Assembly: GCA_950097015.1 (NCBI GenBank)
Contig: CATNEN010000002.1
Coordinates: 806,001 to 870,000 of the forward strand
From: Macrostomum hystrix
Taxonomy: Eukaryota; Platyhelminthes; Macrostomidae
DNA: 64,000 nucleotides
Direction: 5' to 3'
Positions 34,715 through 45,611 of this stretch are shown here, one piece after another. Position 1 is the stretch's first letter; each line of letters opens with the position of its first letter. The notes beneath the pieces were generated by a model that worked only from the letters and a program-made list of their open reading frames with translations, was not told the DNA's origin and ran no database searches. Both the position numbers and the translations under genes were made by a program.

Positions 34715-37270
34715 TCAACCACCTCGCTCGGGTCCTCCCAGAGCCTTCAAATCCGACGGTCCCCTAGTAGCAAACTCCTCCCAGCTGCCGTCGTAGACAG
34801 CGGCCTCCGAGTTGCCCAGCACGTGGGCTGCCAGAGCCACGTGGCAGGCGGTGATGCCGGAGCCGCAGGTGGTCACTAGAGTCTTTGTAGGATCCAGGCC
34901 GCTAGCTAGGAATCGCTTCCTCAGCTGATCATCGGGCAGCATCAGGCCGGTGTCCGGGTTGTACAGGCTGCGGAAGAACAGGTTGGCCGCGCCGACTGGG
35001 TGGCCGGTTGGAAGGCCGGGACGAGGTTCGGCCTCTTCGCCCCGGAATCGCTTGGCTGATCGAGCGTCAGCTACCTGGGTGATCGACGAGTTGTTTACTG
35101 TAAAGGTCCTAAAAATGGCCGTTTTGTTTAACTATCAATTTGCAACTGCTACACGGTTAATATATAAGGGTGAGCCAAAAGTTTCCGGAATTTTTTTCAG
35201 CTAGATCTTCGTACAACTTTTGTTTATGGAAAACCTCAAAAGTGGCAGTCATCCACTAGCATACTTGCATGCATGCTTTTATCTCTTTTACTCAGAATCA
35301 GCGCATCTCTTCAGCTCTGTTTGAATAGCCGCTATAGTAATAATAATGGCCATGCCTGAAAACGAATGGCGAGCAATTCTGCTCAACCACTTTCACGCTG
35401 GAAGAAATGCAGCCGAGGCACATCGCGAGCTGTCAAGTCTGATGGGTCATCATGCCCCCTCTAAGTCTACGGTGTACGAATGGTTCGCTCGCTTTGCAGA
35501 GGAGGACTGGAACCTGTCCGACAAACCAAGGTCAGGTCAAACCCCTCAGCCGATCAAGGTGCCGTTCTCCATGCCCTAGAGGACAACCCGGAGTACAGTG
35601 TGCGCAAGTTGTCGGCCACAACTGGAGTGCCCTACAGCACAGTTCGACGGAGCCTGCATGATGCAGGCAAGGTTCCGAAGAAGCCGACTCTGATGCTCCA
35701 CGAGCTGACTCCCCAGCAGATGGACACTCGGGTCGAGATGGCAATTTCGAACCTCCTCCAGGCCCACTCGCCATATTTCCTAAAGTCCATCATTGTGCAG
35801 GATGAGAAGTGGGTCTCATATGAAAATCCTATCGCATCGGCGGTCTGGGTCAATGCTGATGAAGAGCCACCAATCTGCTCCAGGCGAGACCCCCACTGTG
35901 GGAAGGAGCTCTTGTTCTTCTGGCTCTGCTCATCGGGCCCCATCTTCTTGGAGCTCATCCCGCATGGTGTGGCTGTCACTGCTGCTGTCATCTGCGAAGA
36001 ACTGGAGCAAGTTGCCCACCGGCTGCGATCCATGTGCCCAGGGCACCGGGACAAAGTTCTTCTGTTTGACAATGTCCGACCACACAAGGCTACTAGAATC
36101 ACCCAAGCCAAACTCGCGAGCCTCGGCTTCAGCGTTTTGCCTCACCCACCTTACTCGCCGGACCTCTCGCCATGTGGCTACCATGTGTTCAGATCCCTCC
36201 AGAACTTCTTTAATGTCGGCGGTTTGCGAACAAGCAACATGTGGAGTTAGCAGTGCAGGAATGGACCGACTCTAGGCCAAGGAGCTTCTGGATGGAGGGG
36301 ATTGAGGCACTGCCTATGAGATGGGAGAGAGTCAAGGTCTTGAATGGCAACTATGTTACATCGTTTTAATCTGTTGACTTCGAATGCGAAAGTTGACCAT
36401 GTTGATGCAATAAAATTCCGGAAACTTTTGGCTCACCCTTCTATTAATTAATAGTGACAGACTCAGTCTCTCTGTACCAATTATAAAATAGTCCTTTCCA
36501 GCCATAGCTCGGATCTTCAAAAACATGTACGAGTATATGCTACTTATAGTAATAAAATACTGTTGTTATTATTGCTATGCTGTTAATGTTAATGTTAATG
36601 TTAATAAAAAAAAATAATAATAATAAGAGAAGTAAATTCGGCCCATTTAGCTGACTATTGAGCACACACCCACACAGATACCGACAAGCAATTTTATGTA
36701 AAAATTAATATCTGATGGCAGACAGACCTGAACAGAAGCCGATTGTAAAGCTTTGCAGAACTCTTCAAACGATCGATACAAAGACGGCTTATTATTCTCA
36801 TTAGTTTGAAATTCAGTCGGCGGATAAGAATTCATGACGGGGCCGCTGGTGACACGCCGACCTTCAGCGATCCAAGAGGCCAGACCGCCATCCAGCACGC
36901 TGACTGTGTCGTGGCCAAAGAGGCGAAACATCCACCAGACCCTTGGTGCGTACATGCAGTTGTCATAGACAACAACATGCGAGTCGTTGCCGATGCCCAG
37001 CCGTTTGCCAACATACTCGGAGAACTGTTCAGCGGTTGGCAGCGTGTTGGACAGTCCAGAGCTGCGAAGGCTGCAGTCTGGAACGCTGAAATGCCGGGCG
37101 CCAGGAATCCTTGGCGCGGCCAGGAACGAGGATTCGGCCGGGGGCGGATAGCCGCCAGCATCCAGTAGGCGAATCTTGCTCTGCGCCGAGGTTAATCGGC
37201 TTGCTAGCCAGGAGCTGCTGACTAGAGCCGGCGTCACCGCCTGCCTGGCTGCCTGCAATTTAAACAGCAT
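34715..37270 (-). CDS. MPST: 3-mercaptopyruvate sulfurtransferase / rhodanese, about 323 aa
   Basis: Transfers sulfane sulfur from 3-mercaptopyruvate (or thiosulfate) to a thiol acceptor; it is a mitochondrial or cytosolic enzyme that contributes to H2S production. Two rhodanese domains are present. Exon 1 starts at 37270 with MLFKLQAARQAV, a plausible mitochondrial leader. It contains WLASRL, RIPGARHF, HVVVYDN, ARVWWMFRLFGHD-type APRVWWMFRLFGHD, and VLDGGLASW. Exon 2 (35097-34715) contains QVADARSAKRFRG and the active-site loop TCGSGITACHVAL (catalytic Cys), then VYDGSWEEF. CGSGxT is the MPST-type loop; thiosulfate sulfurtransferases usually have CRKGVT. Donor choice is uncertain: the site at 36681 (GTATCT) keeps frame, while the nearer CAG|GTCTGT at 36727 breaks it. 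A mariner copy sits in the intron. Confidence 0.88.
35167..36440 (+). mobile_element. mariner element, inactivated, in the MPST intron
   Basis: Terminal inverted repeats of about 28 bp (agggtgagccaaaagtttcc plus ggaatttt, and the complement at 36413-36440) are bordered by TA on each side. The element is about 1.27 kb, a normal mariner length, and lies opposite to MPST. It is separate from the Tc1 element at 60207. Confidence 0.9.
35349..36250 (+). pseudogene. mariner transposase pseudogene
   Basis: Paired helix-turn-helix N terminus (WRAILLNHFHAGRNAAEAHR, STVYEWFARF), then VQDEKWVSYENP, LLFDNVRPH and PYSPDLSPCGYHVFRSLQ. It is broken in two ways. The frame shifts near 35540-35570, so the N-terminal and catalytic parts lie in different frames. 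The third catalytic residue of the DD34D triad, expected as SPCDYH, is Gly here. The C terminus also ends early after FNVGGL. Autonomous activity is excluded on these grounds. Confidence 0.9.
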
Positions 37271-37369
37271 AGCAACAGTGAATGAGTGTGTCACTTTGCT
37301 AGCTTGTATGGCAGTAAAATGGTTACTCAAAATTTTTCAGCCTGCCAAAGCAGCACCTTGTCTAGATTT

Positions 37370-37485
37370 GTTAACACTAGGACTACCAGGCCATTTTGCT
37401 GCCCGTTTTTATACAAAGGGAGGATAAAAATCCCCCCTGAATTTTTTTTGGTAGCTCCCGAATGCTAAGAGCGCTGGGTGGTGAC
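37370..37485 (+). repeat. Repeat shared with 48600-48692
   Basis: Both copies contain aggactacc/tatc, ggccattttgc, acccgtttttac-type, then aatttt, ttggtagc/ttggcagc and cgaatgctaa/tgaatgctaa. They have the same orientation and are 11.2 kb apart. The copy at 48600 ends against the truncated glycosyltransferase fragment, which suggests an element end. Confidence 0.6.
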
Positions 37486-37939
37486 TGATTGGTTGACAGA
37501 CTAGGTAATGGTGTACTGTGGTTGAGCTGCGTCTAATATTTAGGCTTGATCGCGTCAGGGTGTCCATAGTGGCCTAGATCCAGCTGTTGTAGCCCTTGAA
37601 TGTCCAGCAAATCCGTCTAGATAAAGGTAGATGACCACCGAAGACAGAGATAATGCAGGCACATTCGGGTGACATGCTGGTAAATTTTGAAGGCCTGGCA
37701 AGGCCGCACTAAGGCGCAGTGCTAATTCATGCTTATGGGTGCATGAAATACACTAGCACTTATGGGAGAAATCTGACCTACAGCCAGAAACATTGAATAT
37801 CTCGATGGTCTAACACAGCTAACAAGAAAGTTGGCCGTGTTCTTGAGTTTTGTGTGCTTGCCTTGTTCTGTTTGGGTAAGAATAAAATTCTTAGTACCAC
37901 TTAAGCTGAGTGGTGACTTTCATACCAGGCCAAGGTGCC

Positions 37940-38090
37940 TAAGCTGGCGAAAGAAGGCTTGGTATGTTTTGTGCAATTTATGCCCTTGTGGGCTAAACTT
38001 TAAGGCACAGTGTAAATTGTACATTGCTAGATGGCTAGAAAATCAGGACAGATACTTGAGATATACACACCTATGTCCATAGTCCAGATC
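37940..38090 (+). mobile_element. Old SINE family B, 5' body part
   Basis: It reads gaaagaaggcttggta, caatttatgcccttgtgggc and aaggcacagtgtaaattg, diverged from family B. The 3' body part of a similar age lies at about 39030-39165 (tgtgtatgtgctcaagaatc and gggcctccttgctggctg), so one copy may have been split by about 0.9 kb of inserted DNA. Confidence 0.45.
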
Positions 38091-41000
38091 ATGCTAGGTG
38101 CACACCAGAAGCAAAAGTCAAGAGTTTTTTGTTTGCATGCCAACGCACGCCAAGGCAAAACGTGCATGCGAGACGTGGGACACTGGTGGATGTGCCTTTG
38201 TGGTCCCTCAAACTTTAAATTTCTGTGTGTTTGGTGTTACTACTGTTACGCTCTCTCCTGTGTTCCTATAGTCCTGACCCCATCATATCAAGTCAATGTA
38301 GACTCAAATAAAAAAGATAGACACGCCGGCATAAATGAATGGGATAGTAGTAGAATGAGAGAAGTAGAATCTTTACTAGCCATTCTTTTATTTAATATTA
38401 ATATCAAGCCCTAACAAGTAACAACTAATAAATTATTAATAGCTAGTCAGTTGGTATTGGTGACTTGACTAAGTTGACTTGGTCATTGGTCTTGGTGTAT
38501 GGACTTAAAAAATTAAATAATTAAAGGCATTGTAACAATTAAATCAACGGGCGTATTTAAATTAAAATTTATAAAGATATAATGACAAATTTGATAACGA
38601 TTGTCATAATAAAGCAATATCAGAAACTTATATGACATTCAATTAAGAAATAAAAACTGCCTTGAAAAGCTTTTAAGTAAAGAAATGCACACAAGAATAA
38701 TTTCATACCATGAATTGTGTACACAAACTTTTTTGTCATTCTTTATGTGCACGCCCGAATGTACACTGATATACGACATGCATTAAAATGCATGCCATGC
38801 ATGCCAAATTCCTTGTGCTGTCCAAAGTGCACGCCGGAAAATTCCAGTGTGCATGACACCTTCCTGACTATGGACCTATGTGAGCAAATGCAGGCTATGT
38901 GTGGGTTTCTAGTCTTCATGTGCTGCTATCTTGTCTGCTTTTTATATGTCTTAAAAAACAAATTTCACGTACATTGCTTTCAAATATGTCAACAAATATG
39001 TTGGTAAACAAGATGGAGGCAGACAAGGAGACCAGAACCCATTTGCATGGTATATCTGTGTGTATGTGCTCAAGAATCAGCAAAAAATACAGAATGGGCC
39101 TCCTTGCTGGCTGTGGCTATGAGTTATTTAGTATGATTAAATGATATGTGATTCTCTATTGTTATTATTGCAAACATATATCTATCACAAACTATATTGG
39201 TCCATTTTATCTAATTTGGTTGATGCAAATAACAGTCTTATTGCACTGTGCCTTGGATTTGAAATTTGGCCCTACCAGCCTACCTCAATCATATAGTATA
39301 GTCTATAGATAGGTCAAAATTGTGAAACAAGCACTTAAGCTCCTTTTTATTGTAACATGCCAAATTATTAAACTAATTTTTGCTCACATCACCAAAACAT
39401 CAAACATAAGGACCTAAGTGCCAAGAGGCAACCTTGCTAAGTACTCTGCTACTCTAACCTCGAATATGAATCTTTTAACAGATGCAATTATTACTCAATA
39501 ATCTACTTTTTCAAATGTCAGTTTAAAAATGGTACATTCGGCAAAATGTTTAATGAACAATTACAACTAAAATTTAGGTGAACAAAAAGTGTTTTATTCT
39601 TGTTAATTTCATAAATATTGTTAAATCGGCATTATGACCGCATTGTTAGGTAGGCTAATTTCCCTTTCCCTGAAAACAAAAGGGAAATATGTAATGAACA
39701 AACTAGAAAATATAAAAGATGTTTTGATTAAGGCTACAATGACATAAACATAGCATTTACTGCTTTGCATCACGAGATTATCCTCAAACATTTCGTAAAA
39801 GTTCTAACAACTTAGTTTTTAATCGTACCTCGCGCGCAGCTATTATTAAGTTTTCTTGCAATTTAATGTATTTAAAATACAATTTAAGTCTCCCGCTCTC
39901 GAACTAACAAGTTCTAACTATTTATTTAAAATGATTTCTGATAAAGCAATTAAGACAACAAATAAATTTATAAATATATTATTTTAACATCCTAAGGTTT
40001 ATTTATACAATATCTTCTTATCAGCTTCGCGAAATCACAATTAAGCTCGATCTCCTAGATCAAAAGCTTGAGCTTTCTTCAGTGCCTTTTATTAGATTTT
40101 AGCTTAATAGTCTTATCTAGGACATTGCAATCCATTTATAATATTTCAAGCAAACAATTATTCGTAAGAAAGCCTAAATATTCGCTTCTCTAAATTGCGG
40201 CTCTCCATTCTTTTGCATTTTCTTCTTTTTTACTTTCATAATTAAACCAGCTGTTGCGAACGTATAAATAAACTAAAAACGGCTGAGGTACACACTTAAA
40301 GTAGGCCTAATATTTCACAGTTATAGTGGTATTTGTTATATAACCTTTGACTTTCACTTAATTGTCGTTCCTCTCAACCATGTCTGGACAATCATATAAT
40401 GATCGAGACCACTTATTTGAAATCTCCTTTACCGTAATTTAAAATAAGTAGTCATTAAATATAATAATGATGTATATGGTCCAATAGTACCAAAATGCAT
40501 AGTTTTCGTGGACATTATTTATTCATTAACTTTATTTGCGACTAATCAGTGCGAAAAGTCCTGTAGATCCTACATGGATAAGTATACATATATACATTTT
40601 TTCTTTCGACCTGATCGCGTTTAATAGACAGAGTAAGCTATATATGTAGTTAGCTTTAAATTACCTGCAACCTCTTGCTGTTCAAGCATAAAGGCCTTTA
40701 ATAAACTTGAAGTTAAATGAAAAGCAAAGCTTAGAGAAAAACTTACACTTAATGTTAAATAGCTGACATATGAAGCTCAAAGTGCCTCAAACAGGAGATC
40801 AATTATCGGCTGTTGATAATGCGAGAGAAAAATCTAAATATGCTATGATTATCGATAAGTATATGGCATCGGCGATGAGCACAATGTCCCGTATAATTTA
40901 AACTAACACCCAGCAGCCAAAAATAGCTCAGCCGAGAGCTGTGATTTACTTTTTCTCCCGAAAAGCTATAACGGCAGGTTCTATTTTTATCACCAGAGAC

Positions 41001-41274
41001 TAACAGCAGAGACTAACAGCAAAGCTATGGTCTGTCTTTTATGCAGGCCTTGCACAATCAGTTAAGTTTAATTATAGAATGAAGCAAAAAGAGTGCAATG
41101 CCTATTTTTATATTTTTATCTAATTGCGCATGTATCGAGCAAATCGCAAGACTACGAAACTTAACGACACGTGGGCTAACGGCTGAATGAACTGAAGCAA
41201 AATATTGTTGATAAATGACAATACTTATTCCCGTTCAATTAGGGGATACGAACCCACGAAATTCAAGTCGAGTC

Positions 41275-44160
41275 AAGCCGAGATAAGACAGTAGAGAGAT
41301 GAGACAGGCGAGAGATGAGACAGTGGAGAGATGAGACATGGGAGATTTGAGACAGGGGAGAGATGAGACGGGGGAGATGAGACAGTGGAGATATAAGACA
41401 GTAGAGAGACGAGACAGGTGAGAGATGAGACAGTGGTGAGATGAGACAGTGGAGAGATGAGGTAGTGGAGAGAGAGAAGACAAAAGGGATGAGACACTGG
41501 AGAGATGAGACGGGAGAGATGAGACAGCGGAGAGATGAGACAGTGGAGAGATGAGACAATGGAGAGATGAGACAGTGGAGAGATGAGACAGGGGAGAGAT
41601 GAGACAATGGAGAGATGAGACAGTGGAGAGATGAGACAGAGGAGAGATGAGACAGTGGAGAGATGAGACAGTGGAGAGATGAGACAGTGGAGAGATGAGA
41701 CATGGGAGATTTGAGACAGGGGAGAGATGAGACGGGGGAGATGAGACAGTGGAGAGATGAGACGGGAGAGATGAGACAGCGGAGAGATGAGACAGTGGAG
41801 AGATGAGACAATGGAGAGATGAGACAGTGGAGAGATGAGATAGGGGAGAGATGAGACAGGGGGGATTTGAGACAGGGGAGAGATGAGACGGGGGAGATGA
41901 GACAGTGGAGAGATAAGACAGTGAAGATATGAGACTGTTAAGATGTTAAGATGAGACAGTGGAGAGACGAGACAGGTGAGAGATGAGAGTGGTGAGATGA
42001 GACAGTGGTGAGATGAGACAGTGGTGAGAGATGAGACAGTGGAGAGATGAGGTAGTGGAGAGAGAGAAGACAAAAAGAGATGAGACAGTGTTAAGATGAG
42101 ACAGTGGAGAGATAAGATAGTGGAGAGATGAGACAGTGGAGAGAGAGAAGACAAAAAGAGATGAGACAGTGGAGAGATGAGATAGTGGAGAGATGAGACA
42201 GTGGAGAGATGAGACAGTGGAGAGATGAGACAGTGGAGAGATAAGACAGTGGAGAGATGAGACAGTGGAGAGAGAGAAGACAAAAAGAGATGAGACAGTG
42301 GAGAGATGAGACAGTGGAGAGATGAGACAGTGGAGAGATGAGACAGTGGAGAGATGAGACAGTGGAGAGATAAGACAGTGGAGAGATGAGACAGTGGAGA
42401 GAGAGAAGACAAAAAGAGATGAGACAGTGGAGAGATGAGATAGTGGAGAGATGAGACAGTGGAGAGATGAGACAGTGGAGAGATGAGACAGTGGAGAGAT
42501 AAGACAGTGGAGAGATGAGACAGTGGAGAGAGAGAAGACAAAAAGAGATGAGACAGTGGAGAGATGAGACAGTGGTGAGATGAGACAGTGGTGAGATGAG
42601 ACAGTGGTGAGATGAGACAGTGGTGAGATGAGACAGTGGAGAGATGAGACATGGGAGATTTGAGACAGGGGAGAGATGAGACGGGGGAGATGAGACAGTG
42701 GAGATATAAGACAGTAGAGAGACGAGACAGGTGAGAGATGAGACAGTGGTGAGATGAGACAGTGGAGAGATGAGGTAGTGGAGAGAGAGAAGACAAAAGG
42801 GATGAGACACTGGAGAGATGAGACGGGAGAGATGAGACAGCGGAGAGATGAGACAGTGGAGAGATGAGACAATGGAGAGATGAGACAGTGGAGAGATGAG
42901 ACAGGGGAGAGATGAGACAATGGAGAGATGAGACAGTGGAGAGATGAGACAGAGGAGAGATGAGACAGTGGAGAGATGAGACAGTGGAGAGATGAGACAG
43001 TGGAGAGATGAGACATGGGAGATTTGAGACAGGGGAGAGATGAGACGGGGGAGATGAGACAGTGGAGAGATGAGACGGGAGAGATGAGACAGCGGAGAGA
43101 TGAGACAGTGGAGAGATGAGACAATGGAGAGATGAGACAGTGGAGAGATGAGATAGGGGAGAGATGAGACAGGGGGGATTTGAGACAGGGGAGAGATGAG
43201 ACGGGGGAGATGAGACAGTGGAGAGATAAGACAGTGAAGATATGAGACTGTTAAGATGTTAAGATGAGACAGTGGAGAGACGAGACAGGTGAGAGATGAG
43301 AGTGGTGAGATGAGACAGTGGTGAGATGAGACAGTGGTGAGAGATGAGACAGTGGAGAGATGAGGTAGTGGAGAGAGAGAAGACAAAAAGAGATGAGACA
43401 GTGTTAAGATGAGACAGTGGAGAGATAAGATAGTGGAGAGATGAGACAGTGGAGAGAGAGAAGACAAAAAGAGATGAGACAGTGGAGAGATGAGATAGTG
43501 GAGAGATGAGACAGTGGAGAGATGAGACAGTGGAGAGATGAGACAGTGGAGAGATAAGACAGTGGAGAGATGAGACAGTGGAGAGAGAGAAGACAAAAAG
43601 AGATGAGACAGTGGAGAGATGAGACAGTGGTGAGATGAGACAGTGGAGAGATGAGACAGTGGAGAGATGAGACAGTGGAGAGATGAGACAGTGGAGAGAT
43701 AAGACAGTGGAGAGATGAGACAGTGGAGAGAGAGAAGACAAAAAGAGATGAGACAGTGGAGAGATGAGATAGTGGAGAGATGAGACAGTGGAGAGATGAG
43801 ACAGTGGAGAGATGAGACAGTGGAGAGATAAGACAGTGGAGAGATGAGACAGTGGAGAGAGAGAAGACAAAAAGAGATGAGACAGTGGAGAGATGAGACA
43901 GTGGTGAGATGAGACAGTGGTGAGATGAGACAGTGGTGAGATGAGACAGTGGTGAGATGAGACAGTGGAGAGATGAGACAGTGGTGAGATGAGACAGTGG
44001 AGAGATGAGACAGTGGAGAGATGAGACAGTGGTGAGATGAGACAGTGGAGAGATGAGACAGTGGAGAGATAAGACAGTGGAGAGATGAGACAGTGGAGAG
44101 AGAGAAGACAAAATTGAGATGAGACATGGAGGAGAGCTGTGACAGGCCATTTGACGACAG
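41275..44160. repeat. 16-bp satellite, 2.9 kb, with a 1.31-kb internal duplication
   Basis: About 180 copies of gagatgagacagtgga and variants (ggtgagatgagacagt, gagagagaagacaaaaa). Distinctive blocks recur at a fixed offset of about 1,312 bp: acatgggagatttgaga at about 41337 and 42650, and gactgttaagatgttaag at about 41936 and 43248. A large segment was therefore duplicated in tandem. The unit has no stop codon on the minus strand, so frames of up to 678 codons exist in all three minus frames; they are Ser/Leu/His-rich artefacts. Confidence 0.95.
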
Positions 44161-44169
44161 AGATAAGAG

Positions 44170-44777
44170 TCAAGGGAGAGGTGAGACAGAGTAGAGACTC
44201 TAATTAGGGACTTAAAATAGCCTAAATTGTTGGAATTGCGTCTGTTTCATCAGTTTCAGACACATCGATTCTTCACGATAAAAAGGTTTACATGCATTAA
44301 TTGTCACAGTAGCCCACAAGTATTGCAATATTTTTAGCTTAGAAAAAATATATTTCTCATTGTTGTTGCTATGCACATTGGAGACTGCTCTTGGCGATGC
44401 ATCTCTAGCCATTGTAGGAGCAGTGAGCAATTAGCGAAACAAAAAGCAATTTGCGATATTAAAAAACGAAGCTACACTTGTCTCTATGCGAGTGTTAGGG
44501 CAACAACGCAATGAGTGTTTTGACATCAACATGAACGCATAGACCAAAAAACACAGAGCAGCAAAAACTGAGCACTAGATTGTGGTGACGTCTAAATTGT
44601 AATTATTGCAGCGTTCAGCCTATGACTATTGTTACGGCAGCGTCTATTTGCTGCACAGGAAGGGGAAAAACATGAAAAAGTAGGGAAAGAGGAAAAAAAG
44701 AACGAATCGCGCGGAAAATTAAACCAAAAAGGATCGAAAAGCATAATAATAATAATAATTATTATTTTTTTTGTAGG
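44170..44777. other. Intergenic stretch right of the satellite
   Basis: I see no gene here. A short aataat microsatellite occurs at about 44745-44765, next to the 3' end of the SINE B copy. Confidence 0.45.
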
Positions 44778-45098
44778 AGGGCTGCGGGCAGTGGCACATC
44801 ATTTAGTGACACTAGACCCGCAGCCAGCGAGGAGGCAATTCTGCTCATTTCGCTGACTCCTGAGCACACACGCACACAGATACTGTACGCAGGCATACGC
44901 TCACATCTTTGTACATCTGCCCTGACTTTCTCATCGTGCCTTGGAGGTTGGCCCACAAGGGCGTAAATTGCACGACAAGCCCCCAAGCCTTCTCTCCGCG
45001 GCTGCGCCCCAAATAAATGTGGCCTCGTCGTGGAATCGAACTTAGGGACCGTGGTGCGAGAGGCAAACGCGATAACCGCTCTGCCACCGACCCCCAAT
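44778..45098 (-). mobile_element. SINE family B, full-length
   Basis: Minus-strand reading: ggcagagcggttatcgcgtt (A box), cctaagttcgattcc (B box), gaggccacatttatttgggg, cgcagccgcggagagaagg, cttgggggcttgtcgtgcaa, tgtgggccaacctccaaggc, gcagatgtacaaagatgtg, gagtcagcgaaatgagcaga, cctcctcgctggctgcggg, tagtgtcactaaatgatgtg. The head looks like tRNA-Leu or tRNA-Ser. The 3' end is followed by an A/T-rich (aataat) tail. Confidence 0.88.
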
Positions 45099-45582
45099 CG
45101 AAAAGCATAAGTTCAGATATAATCTCTTTTTTTAAACGGAACTCACATAAGGTAACAACAATTGCGACCTTTATAGACCTTTTACGTACTCGTCAACCAA
45201 AATTATCAGAAAACGAAAAGGGAAACGATGAGCAATTATTGATGACAAGATTGTGGGCTAATGCCATATGGACTCTAGCGTGGATTTAACACAGCTAAAC
45301 TAGGTTACAATATGGCTTATCTTAGCTGAGGCTGCTTTACCTGGCCATGAAACTGCAGCTGGGAATCTGCTGAAAAATTCATGCCAAGAGCGTTATAGTC
45401 AGTCAATGAGCAGCTAGTCTTACCAAGTTCCCGTTACGAGTAAATTTCCAAGAGTTCTCAAGTACAATACCACGAATAACCCACAAATATCAGAGCAGCC
45501 AATCAGGAGGGCCCTGTCTTGCGGAGCAAATGCCGCTAACTATAATAAAAGAACATATTTTTAATCCTGTCGGAAATTTCAG

Positions 45583-45611
45583 ACAATACGCGTATATTCT
45601 GTCTAGCCAAA
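45583..45611 (+). promoter_or_regulatory. Acceptor-like site upstream of the glycosyltransferase start
   Basis: The sequence cctgtcggaaatttcag ends at 45582, 29 nt before the ATG of a gene that has no intron in its coding part. That makes a trans-splice acceptor or a 5'-UTR intron plausible. Confidence 0.45.

Larger units (their letters stand above)
37271..41270. other. 4-kb region without a recognised gene
   Basis: It contains a shared repeat at 37370-37480 and old SINE B pieces near 37940-38090 and 39030-39165. The rest is AT-rich, with no frame I could match to a family and no tandem array. A worn family-A piece may lie at 41165-41255. MPST regulatory sequence probably lies at the left end. 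Confidence 0.5.

Noticed and set aside
38717-39144. Cys-rich plus-strand frames with hydrophobic stretches
   Set aside because: No family match, no convincing splice sites, and part of the region is an old SINE B piece.
41273-44173. Very long minus-strand frames (up to 678 codons) rich in Ser, Leu and His
   Set aside because: They exist in all three minus frames because the 16-bp satellite unit has no stop codon. No splice sites, start context or family match.
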